From assembly GCA_905214195.1 (NCBI GenBank), contig CAJMLH010000022.1, forward strand, positions 1-30,214: a stretch of DNA of 30,214 nucleotides, written 5' to 3'. This DNA is from an uncultured bacterium (GTDB lineage Bacteria > Bacillota > Clostridia > Peptostreptococcales > Anaerovoracaceae). This document shows positions 1 through 6,638 of the stretch, piece after piece (position 1 is the stretch's first letter; each line of letters opens with the position of its first letter). The translations under genes were made by a program, and so were the position numbers. The notes below the pieces were generated by a model. It saw only the letters and a program-made list of their open reading frames with translations, was not told the origin of the DNA and made no database searches.

Positions 1-242
1 ATGGAAACGTCATTTCCTTTAAAATCCAAAATACCGTAACGCTCCTTGAGTACAATATCATATTCTGCCAATATACTTTTTCCCCATAATCTTCCAAAGC
101 TTCGTACTGTACTTTCTACTGCAATATCTCTTGCTGAATCAATGGAAGCTGTTAAAAGTACAATCATTGATACAAATATCATGACTGTAAAGACGGCAAA
201 AGAACCTCTCTTATTTTTAAATCCAGTCAATAAATCTGTCAT
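1..242 (-). CDS. TadE/DUF5702-like membrane-anchored pseudopilin, 5' part only
   Basis: This is the N-terminal 80 or so codons of a gene that runs off the left edge. Reading starts at ATG 242-240, preceded by an AAGG a few bases upstream, and overlaps the end of the upstream tadE by 26 bp. The protein opens MTDLLTGFKNKRGSFAVFTV, continues as one hydrophobic segment (about residues 15-34), and then has a polar stretch including SARDIAVEST and ILAEYDIVLKERYGIL. A short basic leader, an RGS boundary, one transmembrane helix and an AEY-type segment are typical of the large TadE/TadG-like or DUF5702 proteins that close clostridial tad operons. Such proteins are thought to be minor pilins or surface components of the Tad machine. 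Family assignment is inferred from the N-terminus only, because the C-terminal domain is outside the window. Confidence 0.7.
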   Translation of the reverse strand, partial: MTDLLTGFKNKRGSFAVFTVMIFVSMIVLLTASIDSARDIAVESTVRSFGRLWGKSILAEYDIVLKERYGILDFKGNDVS

Positions 243-474
243 ATCGCCTTATGACCTCTATCTGTTTGCTGCATTCCCAACCGAATACCGTTTCAATATG
301 AGACTTTGCCTGCTTATACACATGGCCATGAAAAGTCATTATTAAGCCAATCATCCCCATTATTATCATACAAGTCATAGGTATCACCATAGATGCTTCC
401 ACATATATACTGCCCCTTTTATCCGGTAATCGCTTCTTAAAACTTGCTCTTGTTAAGACTTCCGAAAGTGTCAT
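217..474 (-). CDS. tadE: TadE-like minor pseudopilin
   Basis: This 85-residue protein has a basic leader, then RGSIYVEASMVIPM (from about residue 20) and a single hydrophobic helix up to about residue 48. That is the TadE pattern: a conserved glutamate (E26) a few residues into the helix after a glycine boundary. TadE proteins are prepilin-like minor subunits of the Tad/Flp pilus, inserted in the cytoplasmic membrane and usually processed by a prepilin peptidase. The ATG at 474 lies inside the preceding flp gene (38 bp overlap) and has no strong Shine-Dalgarno, so translation may be coupled to flp. The C-terminal soluble part is short compared with many TadE proteins, which usually exceed 120 residues. 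Its position between flp and a second pseudopilin fits the tad operon. Confidence 0.8.
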   Translation of the reverse strand: MTLSEVLTRASFKKRLPDKRGSIYVEASMVIPMTCMIIMGMIGLIMTFHGHVYKQAKSHIETVFGWECSKQIEVIRRYDRFIDWI

Positions 475-604
475 TTACAAATTCCGTTATCTCAGACTTA
501 AATATAAGTCCCAAAGTTACTGCTATAGCCACAAGAATCGCCACTTGTACCATTTCCATCCCCCTCTTATTGTTCAAAGACAATAAAACCTGTTTAAATC
601 TCAT
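437..604 (-). CDS. flp: Flp-type (type IVb) pilin, Flp1-like
   Basis: This 55-codon gene starts at ATG 604-602 behind an excellent AAAGGAGG and ends at TAA 437-439. The product begins MRFKQVLLSLNNKRGMEMVQ and continues with a hydrophobic stretch VAILVAIAVTLGLIF, then a short polar tail FVNDTFGSLNKSKF. Small size, a basic leader ending in RG, a single helix and a location directly after tadC match the putative Flp1-like pilin family of Firmicutes. It would be the major subunit of the pilus fibre, cut after the glycine of the leader by a prepilin peptidase that is not encoded in this window. The residue five places after the glycine is Q rather than the E of classical Flp pilins. The strong ribosome binding site fits the need for an abundant subunit. 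Confidence 0.85.
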   Translation of the reverse strand: MRFKQVLLSLNNKRGMEMVQVAILVAIAVTLGLIFKSEITEFVNDTFGSLNKSKF

Positions 605-616
605 ATTTTACCTCCT

Positions 617-1117
617 TTAATTTATATACATCTGCAACATGGCAGGTGCTGCCGTTATAAGTATTAAGGCTATGAGCAATAATCCCAGCGGAAAACTCAT
701 CTTGCTTTCTGACAGTCTTATCTTTTCCAAAGCTATGCGCTTCCTCTCAGCCCATAGATTTTCTCCCTCATCAGCAAGCTTGTCCCACAACTCTACTCCT
801 CTTTGCCCGCTGTCTGCAATTATCCCCGCAACTCTTGAAAGTTCTTTTACTCTACTGTCTTTTCCAAATCTGTAAAATCCTTTCAATATACTTTCTCCGG
901 TCTCAAGAAAATCATCATATATTTTAATATATGATATTATAAAAACATTGTAGTGCTTAACATCCATATTTTTGTAATTAACAGCAATGTATATCATAGC
1001 TTCCTGCAAAACCATTCCGCTGCTCAATAACAACAGCAACTGATTTATAAAAGACGGTAATGCATACATGATATCGCTGCGTCTTTTTTCTTCAATCTTT
1101 TTTTCCTTATATTTCAA
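617..1117 (-). CDS. tadC: Tad platform protein TadC (short type II secretion F-domain)
   Basis: The 166-residue protein contains a cytoplasmic T2SSF helical domain (about residues 15-135, including LSRVAGIIADSGQRGVELWD) and one clear C-terminal membrane segment, FPLGLLLIALILITAAPAML. It is the second inner-membrane platform protein of the Tad pilus and works with TadB and the TadA motor. The start is a TTG at 1117, overlapping the end of tadB by 11 bp, with GAAAGGGTG about six bases upstream. It is much shorter than classical TadC (roughly 300 residues) because the N-terminal membrane pair is missing. This short form may be normal for clostridial Tad systems, since the reading frame is intact and tightly packed between tadB and flp. 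Confidence 0.85.
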   Translation of the reverse strand: MKYKEKKIEEKRRSDIMYALPSFINQLLLLLSSGMVLQEAMIYIAVNYKNMDVKHYNVFIISYIKIYDDFLETGESILKGFYRFGKDSRVKELSRVAGIIADSGQRGVELWDKLADEGENLWAERKRIALEKIRLSESKMSFPLGLLLIALILITAAPAMLQMYIN

Positions 1118-1847
1118 TTCTGTTCACCCTTTCTATTGCAATAAACCCTGATGCCGTAAGTACAAGGGATATGGTTGAAATGATTTTTCCGATTCCTGTA
1201 TCATACAGAGGCATCATGTACGACGGTGACATCAACTTTATAGCCAATATTATTACTATAGGCGCCAATGCAACTATTTTACCCTCAAACCGCTTCTGTG
1301 CCGTAATGCTTTTCAATTCTCTTTCTATATCAATTTTGTTTTCTATTATTTCACTGCCCTTATCTATGGCGGCTGCAAAATCAGCCCCTGTAGATTTACA
1401 AGTCTTGCACACTGTCATAAAATCTCTGATGTCATCAAGATCGCTGCGTTCCGCAAAATCTTTAAACGCATCTATGTCGGAAATGTTGCTTTCCCTCATT
1501 TTTTTGCTCATCAACATAAGTTCTTTAATAATATAATCACTTTCGTCATAAGTCCCCTCCCAGAACTTTATAGATTCTTCTATCGCCTGACCGAGACTTC
1601 TGCCCGTTGAAACTGCCGACGACAGAGAGTAAAGCAAATCCTTAAACTGTGCAAGAAGCTGTTCCTTTCTCTTCGTAATAAGAAATTCTTTATATTTCTT
1701 TTCCGAAGCCGTCAGTATTATTCCTATCACAATACCGGGCAGTACATTGCCATAAAATATCCAGCCTACTCCAATCCCCACAACTACAACAGACAAGCGA
1801 AAAATAATTTTTTCATAAACTGTCAAGTTCCATGTTCTGTAATCCAT
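1107..1847 (-). CDS. tadB: Tad platform protein TadB (type II secretion F-domain)
   Basis: This 246-residue protein has two N-terminal membrane segments (about residues 15-50), a central F-domain with DLLYSLSSAVSTGRSLGQAI and DFMTVCKTCKSTGADFAAAI, and two C-terminal membrane segments (about 190-240). This is the standard TadB/GspF architecture. TadB forms the inner-membrane platform that couples ATP hydrolysis by TadA to pilin assembly. The ATG at 1847 overlaps the end of tadA by 35 bp and has only a weak Shine-Dalgarno, so translational coupling is likely; a TTG seven codons downstream is an alternative start. The C-terminus overlaps the start of tadC, so tadA, tadB and tadC form one tightly packed unit. 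Confidence 0.9.
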   Translation of the reverse strand: MDYRTWNLTVYEKIIFRLSVVVVGIGVGWIFYGNVLPGIVIGIILTASEKKYKEFLITKRKEQLLAQFKDLLYSLSSAVSTGRSLGQAIEESIKFWEGTYDESDYIIKELMLMSKKMRESNISDIDAFKDFAERSDLDDIRDFMTVCKTCKSTGADFAAAIDKGSEIIENKIDIERELKSITAQKRFEGKIVALAPIVIILAIKLMSPSYMMPLYDTGIGKIISTISLVLTASGFIAIERVNRIEI

Positions 1848-3057
1848 CTTTTTCTCTCACATCATTTATATACTTTTCTGCATTATCAACTGCAATAAGC
1901 CTTTCATTTTTCATGTACATAATACGACAGATTCTGAATTTTCCTCTATCATAGCCGTTAAGTTTGCTTATCTCTACTATTTGTCTTTTTTTGCCCCGTC
2001 GCTCTATATGTACCATAATGTCTATTGCCTCGGCTATTTGTGCTCTTATAGCTTCTATATCCATAGATACTGCCATAAGATACATTGTTTCAAGTCTCTT
2101 AAGCATTCCGTCTATTGAATTACCATGTCCGGTGCTCATACTTCCCGAATGTCCTGTATTCATAGCCTGAATCATGTCAAGAACCTCCTTACCTCGAACT
2201 TCCCCTACAATTATCCTGTCCGGACGCATTCTCAAACTCGCTTTTATCAATTCAGACATATTTACCTTGCCTTTCCCCGATGAGTTTGCCTGTCTGCACT
2301 CCATCTGAACAATGTTATCTATATAATTCAACTGTAATTCTGCTGAGTCCTCGATTACAATAATTCGTTCATCCTTTCCTATAAACTCTCCAAGAGCGTT
2401 AAGCAGTGTCGTCTTTCCGGAAGATGTTCCGCCGCTGACAAATATATTGTATTTTCTTTTTACAAAATATCTAAGAAGCTCGGCTGCTTCATCTGTTAAA
2501 GTTCCGTTATTTATCAAATCCTCCATCTTCATATATTGCCGTGAAAACTTTCTTATTGTCATAGTAGGCCCATTTATCGCTATATTCTTATACACTCCGT
2601 TTACTCGTGAACCGTCAGTCAGTCTCGCATCCACAATAGGATTTAATTCATTTATTTCTCTATGCACTTGCGCCGCCACATTCTGCATTATTTCTTCTAA
2701 TTCCTCATCAGAGTCAAAAGTCATATTATATCTATTCATATTGCCGTACTTTTCAAAGAATATCTCTTTATGATTGTTTACCATAATCTCTGTAACATCC
2801 TCATCTTCTATAAGCGGAGTCAATATGCTCATATTTTTTCTAATTCGTAAAAATATGCTGTATATGAGAGTCTCCATATCACTTATCGGTACAGATTCGC
2901 TTTCCGGAAAAGTAAATGCCAAATCCGAAATTATCTCCATAGCTTTGGAATCATTCATTTCTGTGTTAGAGGTGATTTCCTTTCGAGCTGCACTTATAAC
3001 CTTATCTTTTAAAATTTTATATTCCACATTTTCTCTTTTTATGTAATTATTTTCCAT
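1813..3057 (-). CDS. tadA: Tad pilus assembly ATPase TadA/CpaF
   Basis: This secretion ATPase of the GspE/CpaF family powers Tad pilus assembly at the cytoplasmic face of the membrane. Numbered from ATG 3057, it has an N-terminal helical domain, a Walker A GGTSSGKTT at about residues 209-217, the acidic IIVIEDSAEL near 232-241, the Walker B region RPDRIIVGEVRG near 278-289 and the histidine box GHSGSMSTGHG near 302-312. All catalytic motifs are intact, and about 414 residues is normal for the family. An in-frame TTG at 3138, overlapping the upstream gene by four bases and preceded by AAGG, would add 27 residues. That extension would be encoded by a hairpin-forming sequence and does not look like a CpaF N-terminus. 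The ATG at 3057 has no clear Shine-Dalgarno, so the start remains uncertain. Confidence 0.92.
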   Translation of the reverse strand: MENNYIKRENVEYKILKDKVISAARKEITSNTEMNDSKAMEIISDLAFTFPESESVPISDMETLIYSIFLRIRKNMSILTPLIEDEDVTEIMVNNHKEIFFEKYGNMNRYNMTFDSDEELEEIMQNVAAQVHREINELNPIVDARLTDGSRVNGVYKNIAINGPTMTIRKFSRQYMKMEDLINNGTLTDEAAELLRYFVKRKYNIFVSGGTSSGKTTLLNALGEFIGKDERIIVIEDSAELQLNYIDNIVQMECRQANSSGKGKVNMSELIKASLRMRPDRIIVGEVRGKEVLDMIQAMNTGHSGSMSTGHGNSIDGMLKRLETMYLMAVSMDIEAIRAQIAEAIDIMVHIERRGKKRQIVEISKLNGYDRGKFRICRIMYMKNERLIAVDNAEKYINDVREKDGLQNMELDSL

Positions 3058-3071
3058 TTCGTTTATATAAT

Positions 3072-3103
3072 AAAACAGCTGCAAATGAATTGCAACTGTT
3101 TTT
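3072..3103 (-). terminator. Terminator-like hairpin between tadZ and tadA
   Basis: On the minus strand a 13-bp stem (one G-T pair) with a 5-base loop is formed by AAAACAGTTGCAA and TTGCAGCTGTTTT, followed by TATTATAT. The A-tract before and T-tract after are typical of a weak, possibly bidirectional intrinsic terminator. It lies inside the tad operon, before the preferred tadA start, so it may act as an attenuator or processing site. The stem has few G-C pairs, so termination would be partial at most. Confidence 0.5.
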
Positions 3104-3134
3104 GTTCGACAATTACCGACAAGAATTTCTTCTG

Positions 3135-4052
3135 TCAAATATCCTTTTTCTCCTTAAGATATTTTACTATCTCTTCTATAGATGATATGAATTTTCCGGT
3201 CATAGATATATCTATGGTATCACCTTTAATCCGAAAACTTTCATTATCTTCCGGAACATGAAATTCTTCGCCTACATCATCCGAAAAATTATATATTGAT
3301 AACCCCTTTTTTTCTTCATTTCTATTTCTCAAATCTTTGCTGTTTATCACCTCTACTTGTATACCGCCGTCACAGCATGCTTCATAAGAATCAACCACAA
3401 TATATGATATATCTTTATATTTAATAAGATAATCAATTATTATGTCAGCATCACATTCATACTCAAAGCTGTTTCCCCCTTTCTGCGGGCAAAAATATCC
3501 TACTCTCCATTTATCTTCTCTTATAAATTCATCTATAAGAATCGTACCTGATGTTTTTTTAATCTTATATATGAATTTTCGTTTGGATGATAAGCCCCTA
3601 AAGTCAACATCCACATAAAATTCATAATCATCATACCTGCGCAGGTTAAGGTATATCACCCTTCTTTCCGATGAGGCGGCAAGCAGCCTCGCTGTAGTAA
3701 CTGCTATCGAAGTAACACCACTGCCGCCAAATCGAGAATAAAACTCCAACACAGTAGGAGTATCTTCTCCGGCTACGGCAAAAATTTCACCTGTCATATC
3801 AAAATATAACGATGCTATTTTTCTTACTGTTTCTCGAATAGGCAGCCCTTTTATATCCTCTTTTTTCAAAACAAGTGAGCCGTAAATGTCGGCGTCGGTA
3901 AGCAATATACCGTTTATTCCGCTAAGGGCCGCTTCTTCCGGCTCTGAAACGGCATACAGCTTTATCCCGGTATATTCTCTGCAAATTCCTACCATCAAAG
4001 CTCTTTCATATTCCTTGTTTTTCATAAAAACAGATGCAAAAAGCGTTCTCAT
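3135..4052 (-). CDS. TadZ/CpaE-like Tad pilus localisation protein
   Basis: This 305-residue protein has an N-terminal receiver-like region (about 1-95, with GINGILLTDADIYG) and a MinD/ParA-like ATPase fold beginning EFYSRFGGSGVTSIAVTTAR (about 103-122), followed by IIDYLIKYKDISYIVVDSYE. TadZ/CpaE proteins sit at the membrane and place the Tad machine in the cell. Where MinD-type ATPases have a lysine-rich KGGxGKT, this one has RFGGSGVTS with neither lysine, so it may bind nucleotide weakly or not hydrolyse it; atypical Walker A motifs are known in TadZ proteins. It starts at ATG 4052 behind AAAGGAG and is the first gene of the tad cluster, 31 bp after tepA. The assignment rests on fold pattern and position more than on strong motif matches. 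Confidence 0.75.
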   Translation of the reverse strand: MRTLFASVFMKNKEYERALMVGICREYTGIKLYAVSEPEEAALSGINGILLTDADIYGSLVLKKEDIKGLPIRETVRKIASLYFDMTGEIFAVAGEDTPTVLEFYSRFGGSGVTSIAVTTARLLAASSERRVIYLNLRRYDDYEFYVDVDFRGLSSKRKFIYKIKKTSGTILIDEFIREDKWRVGYFCPQKGGNSFEYECDADIIIDYLIKYKDISYIVVDSYEACCDGGIQVEVINSKDLRNRNEEKKGLSIYNFSDDVGEEFHVPEDNESFRIKGDTIDISMTGKFISSIEEIVKYLKEKKDI

Positions 4053-4083
4053 AAGCTCCTTTCTCTGTTTCCCTTTGCCTGTT

Positions 4084-4767
4084 TTACTTTATCATGCTCC
4101 TTAATTTTTTAAGTGCCGACGCCAATGTCCCTATTTCATCCATCAATCCCATTTCCACTGTTTCAGGTCCGAAAAGAAGAGTACCGACATCGTTTGACAT
4201 ATTATCTGTACAATTCATTTTGGCTTCTATTTCTTCCTTTTTGGCATTGGAATGTTCAACTATAAAATCAACGACTCTTTCCTGAGTCTTTTTCATATAT
4301 TCAAATGTCGCCTCTGCTGTTATAAGTGTTCCGCTGGTTCTTATAGGATGCAAAGTCATAGTTGCAGATTTTGCAACGAAAGAATAATCTGCCGATACTG
4401 CAAGCGGAATTCCTATGCTGTGCCCACCCCCTATGACTAATGAAACCGTAGGCTTTGAAATCCCCGCAACCAGTTCTGATAAAGCAAGACCTGCCTCTAC
4501 ATCTCCTCCTACAGTATTAAGCACCAGCAAGAGTCCTTTAATTTCGGGATTTTCTTCGACTGCTATAAATTCAGGGATAAGGTGCTCATACTTAGTTGAC
4601 TTGTTGTCTTGAGGCAGCACTGTATGACCTTCTATGCTTCCAATTATGTTTATATATTGAATATCGCTTTTAAAGCCGCTTCCGCTGCTTAATATTCCCA
4701 GTTCTTTGATTACATCGGATGCGTCGATATTCGCCTCATCCTTGTCCTTTTCTTTTCCTTTGCTCAT
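4084..4767 (-). CDS. tepA: ClpP-like serine protease TepA (translocation-enhancing protein family)
   Basis: This 227-residue cytoplasmic protein of the ClpP/crotonase fold has LVLNTVGGDVEAGLALSEL (about 81-99), the nucleophile motif GGGHSIGIPLA with Ser117, and TMTLHP with His140, matching the catalytic Ser-His arrangement of ClpP-type proteases. The size and the GGHSIG motif fit the TepA/YmfB group, which in Bacillus has been linked to protein export and spore formation. The open frame extends upstream to 5052, but that part is antisense to ymxH. ATG 4767 is the real start, with AAAGGATG seven bases before it. It is divergent from ymxH and lies 31 bp before tadZ with no terminator, so read-through into the pilus operon is possible. 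Confidence 0.88.
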   Translation of the reverse strand: MSKGKEKDKDEANIDASDVIKELGILSSGSGFKSDIQYINIIGSIEGHTVLPQDNKSTKYEHLIPEFIAVEENPEIKGLLLVLNTVGGDVEAGLALSELVAGISKPTVSLVIGGGHSIGIPLAVSADYSFVAKSATMTLHPIRTSGTLITAEATFEYMKKTQERVVDFIVEHSNAKKEEIEAKMNCTDNMSNDVGTLLFGPETVEMGLMDEIGTLASALKKLRSMIK

Positions 4768-4828
4768 AATTAACATCCTTTCCAAGTAGAATATAATACA
4801 CTTATTATTAGCAAAGGAGACATTATTT

Positions 4829-5062
4829 ATGCTGCTAAGCGAAATCGGTGATAAAGAAATAGTTGACATTGTCAAGGGCAGTATGCACGGAAAACTTTGG
4901 GATGCCGAAATGATTTTTGATGAACAAACAGGTATTATAAAATCACTGCTTATTCCAAATCTTGACGGCGGACTGGGCGGCAGGTTCAAAGATGAAATAC
5001 ATCTGCCATGGAGTTCCATAGTTGTTATAGGCGAAGATATGATAATATTCAAATCAAATTAA
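4829..5062 (+). CDS. YmxH/YlmC family PRC-barrel sporulation protein
   Basis: This 77-residue protein begins MLLSEIGDKEIVDIVKGSM and continues with a small beta-rich fold (GKLWDAEMIFDEQTGIIKSL, then LPWSSIVVIGEDMII). That is the pattern of the YlmC/YmxH family of PRC-barrel proteins, found almost only in spore-forming Firmicutes. Its molecular role is not well defined. It starts at ATG 4829 behind AAAGGAG. A TATAAT at 4792-4797 lies in the 61-bp region shared with divergent tepA, although no good -35 accompanies it. A strong hairpin follows the stop codon. It is one of only two convincing plus-strand genes here and supports a spore-forming ancestry for the organism. Confidence 0.88.
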   Translation: MLLSEIGDKEIVDIVKGSMHGKLWDAEMIFDEQTGIIKSLLIPNLDGGLGGRFKDEIHLPWSSIVVIGEDMIIFKSN

Positions 5063-5097
5063 ATATATCTACCTAATATATCATTATTTTATAATAT

Positions 5098-5149
5098 AAA
5101 AGCCTCGTTTATATTTCATCTTATCATAATGATAATATATCGAGGCTTT
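5098..5149. terminator. Bidirectional terminator between ymxH and the methyltransferase
   Basis: AAAGCCTCG (5099-5107) pairs with CGAGGCTTT (5141-5149), enclosing a second small inverted repeat TTATCAT/ATGATAA (5121-5135). The minus strand continues with TTTTATATT after the stem, and the plus strand with TTTATATG. The element lies between convergent genes and can serve both. The remaining intergenic sequence up to 5247 is very AT-rich and shows no other feature. Confidence 0.7.
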
Positions 5150-5247
5150 ATATGCTACAAATTCTGTTTTTTAATGAAAATTTTGATATTTAAATGTCTG
5201 TTTTTAGTATTTTATTGTATTTGAAATTTTAAAAGCTAACTAACCTG

Positions 5248-6615
5248 TCACTTTATTATATTTACTGTATAATTTCCGAATATATCTACGGTTTTTACAC
5301 ATATGTTTCCGGTATATCCCACAGGAAGCAATTTTTCACAAGTAGTCTTTAAAATTCCCTTTTCTTTAGAAAATATTTGTTCAGGTCTGAAAATTTTCCC
5401 ATCATAACAAAAATCCACGCTCCAATATTCTATAAACTGCAAAGGATAGGACTCATACATAGATTTAAGAGATTCCCTGCCCTTTTTATCTACTTTTTCA
5501 GGGATTTTATCTATAGAATAATCTTTAAGAATAATTTTTATTAACTCCTTGTCGGAGCCTGCCACTTCACACCTTTTAGTTTCAATCACTGCATGTCCCA
5601 AGTGGCGAATTTTTTCATTATCTGTATTTTCAAAAACTCTTATAGGCACATTATCTCCTTGCACCCTCTTAAGAGAAGCTGACACAGCAAGCGGACTTCC
5701 GTCGCAGCTTATCCATTTTCTTCCCATTCTGTCTGCCGTTGCTGCGAGAGTTCCCGACCCACAAAAGAAATCGGCACAAATATCACCCTCTTTAGTAGCT
5801 CCTGAAATTATGCGTTCTATCAGCGCCTCAGGTTTTTGAGTTGCATACCCTGTCCTTTCTGAGGAAGTTCTTCCAACCATGTCAACATTCCATACATCTT
5901 TCATAGTAACCATGGTATACCATCCCAATTCATCCTTATATTCCTTTACCCCTTTAAACCTATAAGGTTTAAAACCTCTGTTATACGATTTTTCCTTGTC
6001 AGGAGAAAAGTAATATTTTTTGCTCTTTGAATAAACAAGAATCGTGTCATGTTTTCTCGAAAAATGTCGTTTACCTGAACCGCCTGATTTATAATGCCAT
6101 ATTATTTCATTTATGAAATTATCCTCACCAAAAATTTCATCCATAAAAACTTTGACATAATGAACCACATGCCAATCCAAATGTACCCAGATAGTACCGT
6201 CTTCTGTCAGTAACTCTTTCATTAAAAACAACCTGCTGCACAGCATTTTAAGATATTCAGCCATATCTCCCTGCCATATGTCATCATAAGCAAAATACTT
6301 TGCCGAACATTTTTCCTTACCGTCAGGTGATTTAAGGTTTATTACTGCGTCATATGCCGCTTTGCTGAAAAAAGGCGGATCTATATATATAAGATTTATT
6401 TTACCGGACATACCCTTTTTGTTAATCAGATACTTCATAAAAGCAGCATTATCGCCAAATGCCATTATATTTGTATCATTCTCTTCAAGCTCAGGAGCAT
6501 TGGCAAAATCGGCACAGTTTATTTCCTCGGAAATCTCAAAATTTCCCACTTTTGCCCTTTCGCTCATCAATCTGCTATCGTCAAGTATTTCTGTAAATCT
6601 TTCTATAAAGCCCAT
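5248..6615 (-). CDS. Orphan beta-class DNA methyltransferase (type III Mod-like)
   Basis: This 455-residue enzyme has the motif IV region LIYIDPPFFSKAAYDA with DPPF at about 79-82, a mid-region typical of Mod proteins (GTIWVHLDWHVVHYVKVFMD, EIIWHYKSGGSGKRHFSRKH), TGYATQKPEALIERII, and the SAM-binding motif I DFFCGSGTLAATADRMGRKW at about 282-301. Having motif IV before motif I places it in the beta class, which transfers methyl from SAM to the exocyclic amine of adenine (N6) or cytosine (N4). DPPF in place of DPPY is an accepted variant. No restriction or specificity subunit is adjacent, so it looks like an orphan methylase that could act epigenetically. It starts at ATG 6615 behind AAAGGTG, 23 bp after the acyl-CoA synthetase stop, and probably shares its transcript. 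Confidence 0.88.
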   Translation of the reverse strand: MGFIERFTEILDDSRLMSERAKVGNFEISEEINCADFANAPELEENDTNIMAFGDNAAFMKYLINKKGMSGKINLIYIDPPFFSKAAYDAVINLKSPDGKEKCSAKYFAYDDIWQGDMAEYLKMLCSRLFLMKELLTEDGTIWVHLDWHVVHYVKVFMDEIFGEDNFINEIIWHYKSGGSGKRHFSRKHDTILVYSKSKKYYFSPDKEKSYNRGFKPYRFKGVKEYKDELGWYTMVTMKDVWNVDMVGRTSSERTGYATQKPEALIERIISGATKEGDICADFFCGSGTLAATADRMGRKWISCDGSPLAVSASLKRVQGDNVPIRVFENTDNEKIRHLGHAVIETKRCEVAGSDKELIKIILKDYSIDKIPEKVDKKGRESLKSMYESYPLQFIEYWSVDFCYDGKIFRPEQIFSKEKGILKTTCEKLLPVGYTGNICVKTVDIFGNYTVNIIK

Positions 6616-6638
6616 AAATCCGCACCTTTTATGAATTA

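Noticed and set aside
4768..5052. N-terminal extension of the TepA reading frame to 5052
   Set aside because: This part is exactly antisense to ymxH, which has a strong Shine-Dalgarno and a recognisable family; ATG 4767 has its own ribosome binding site.
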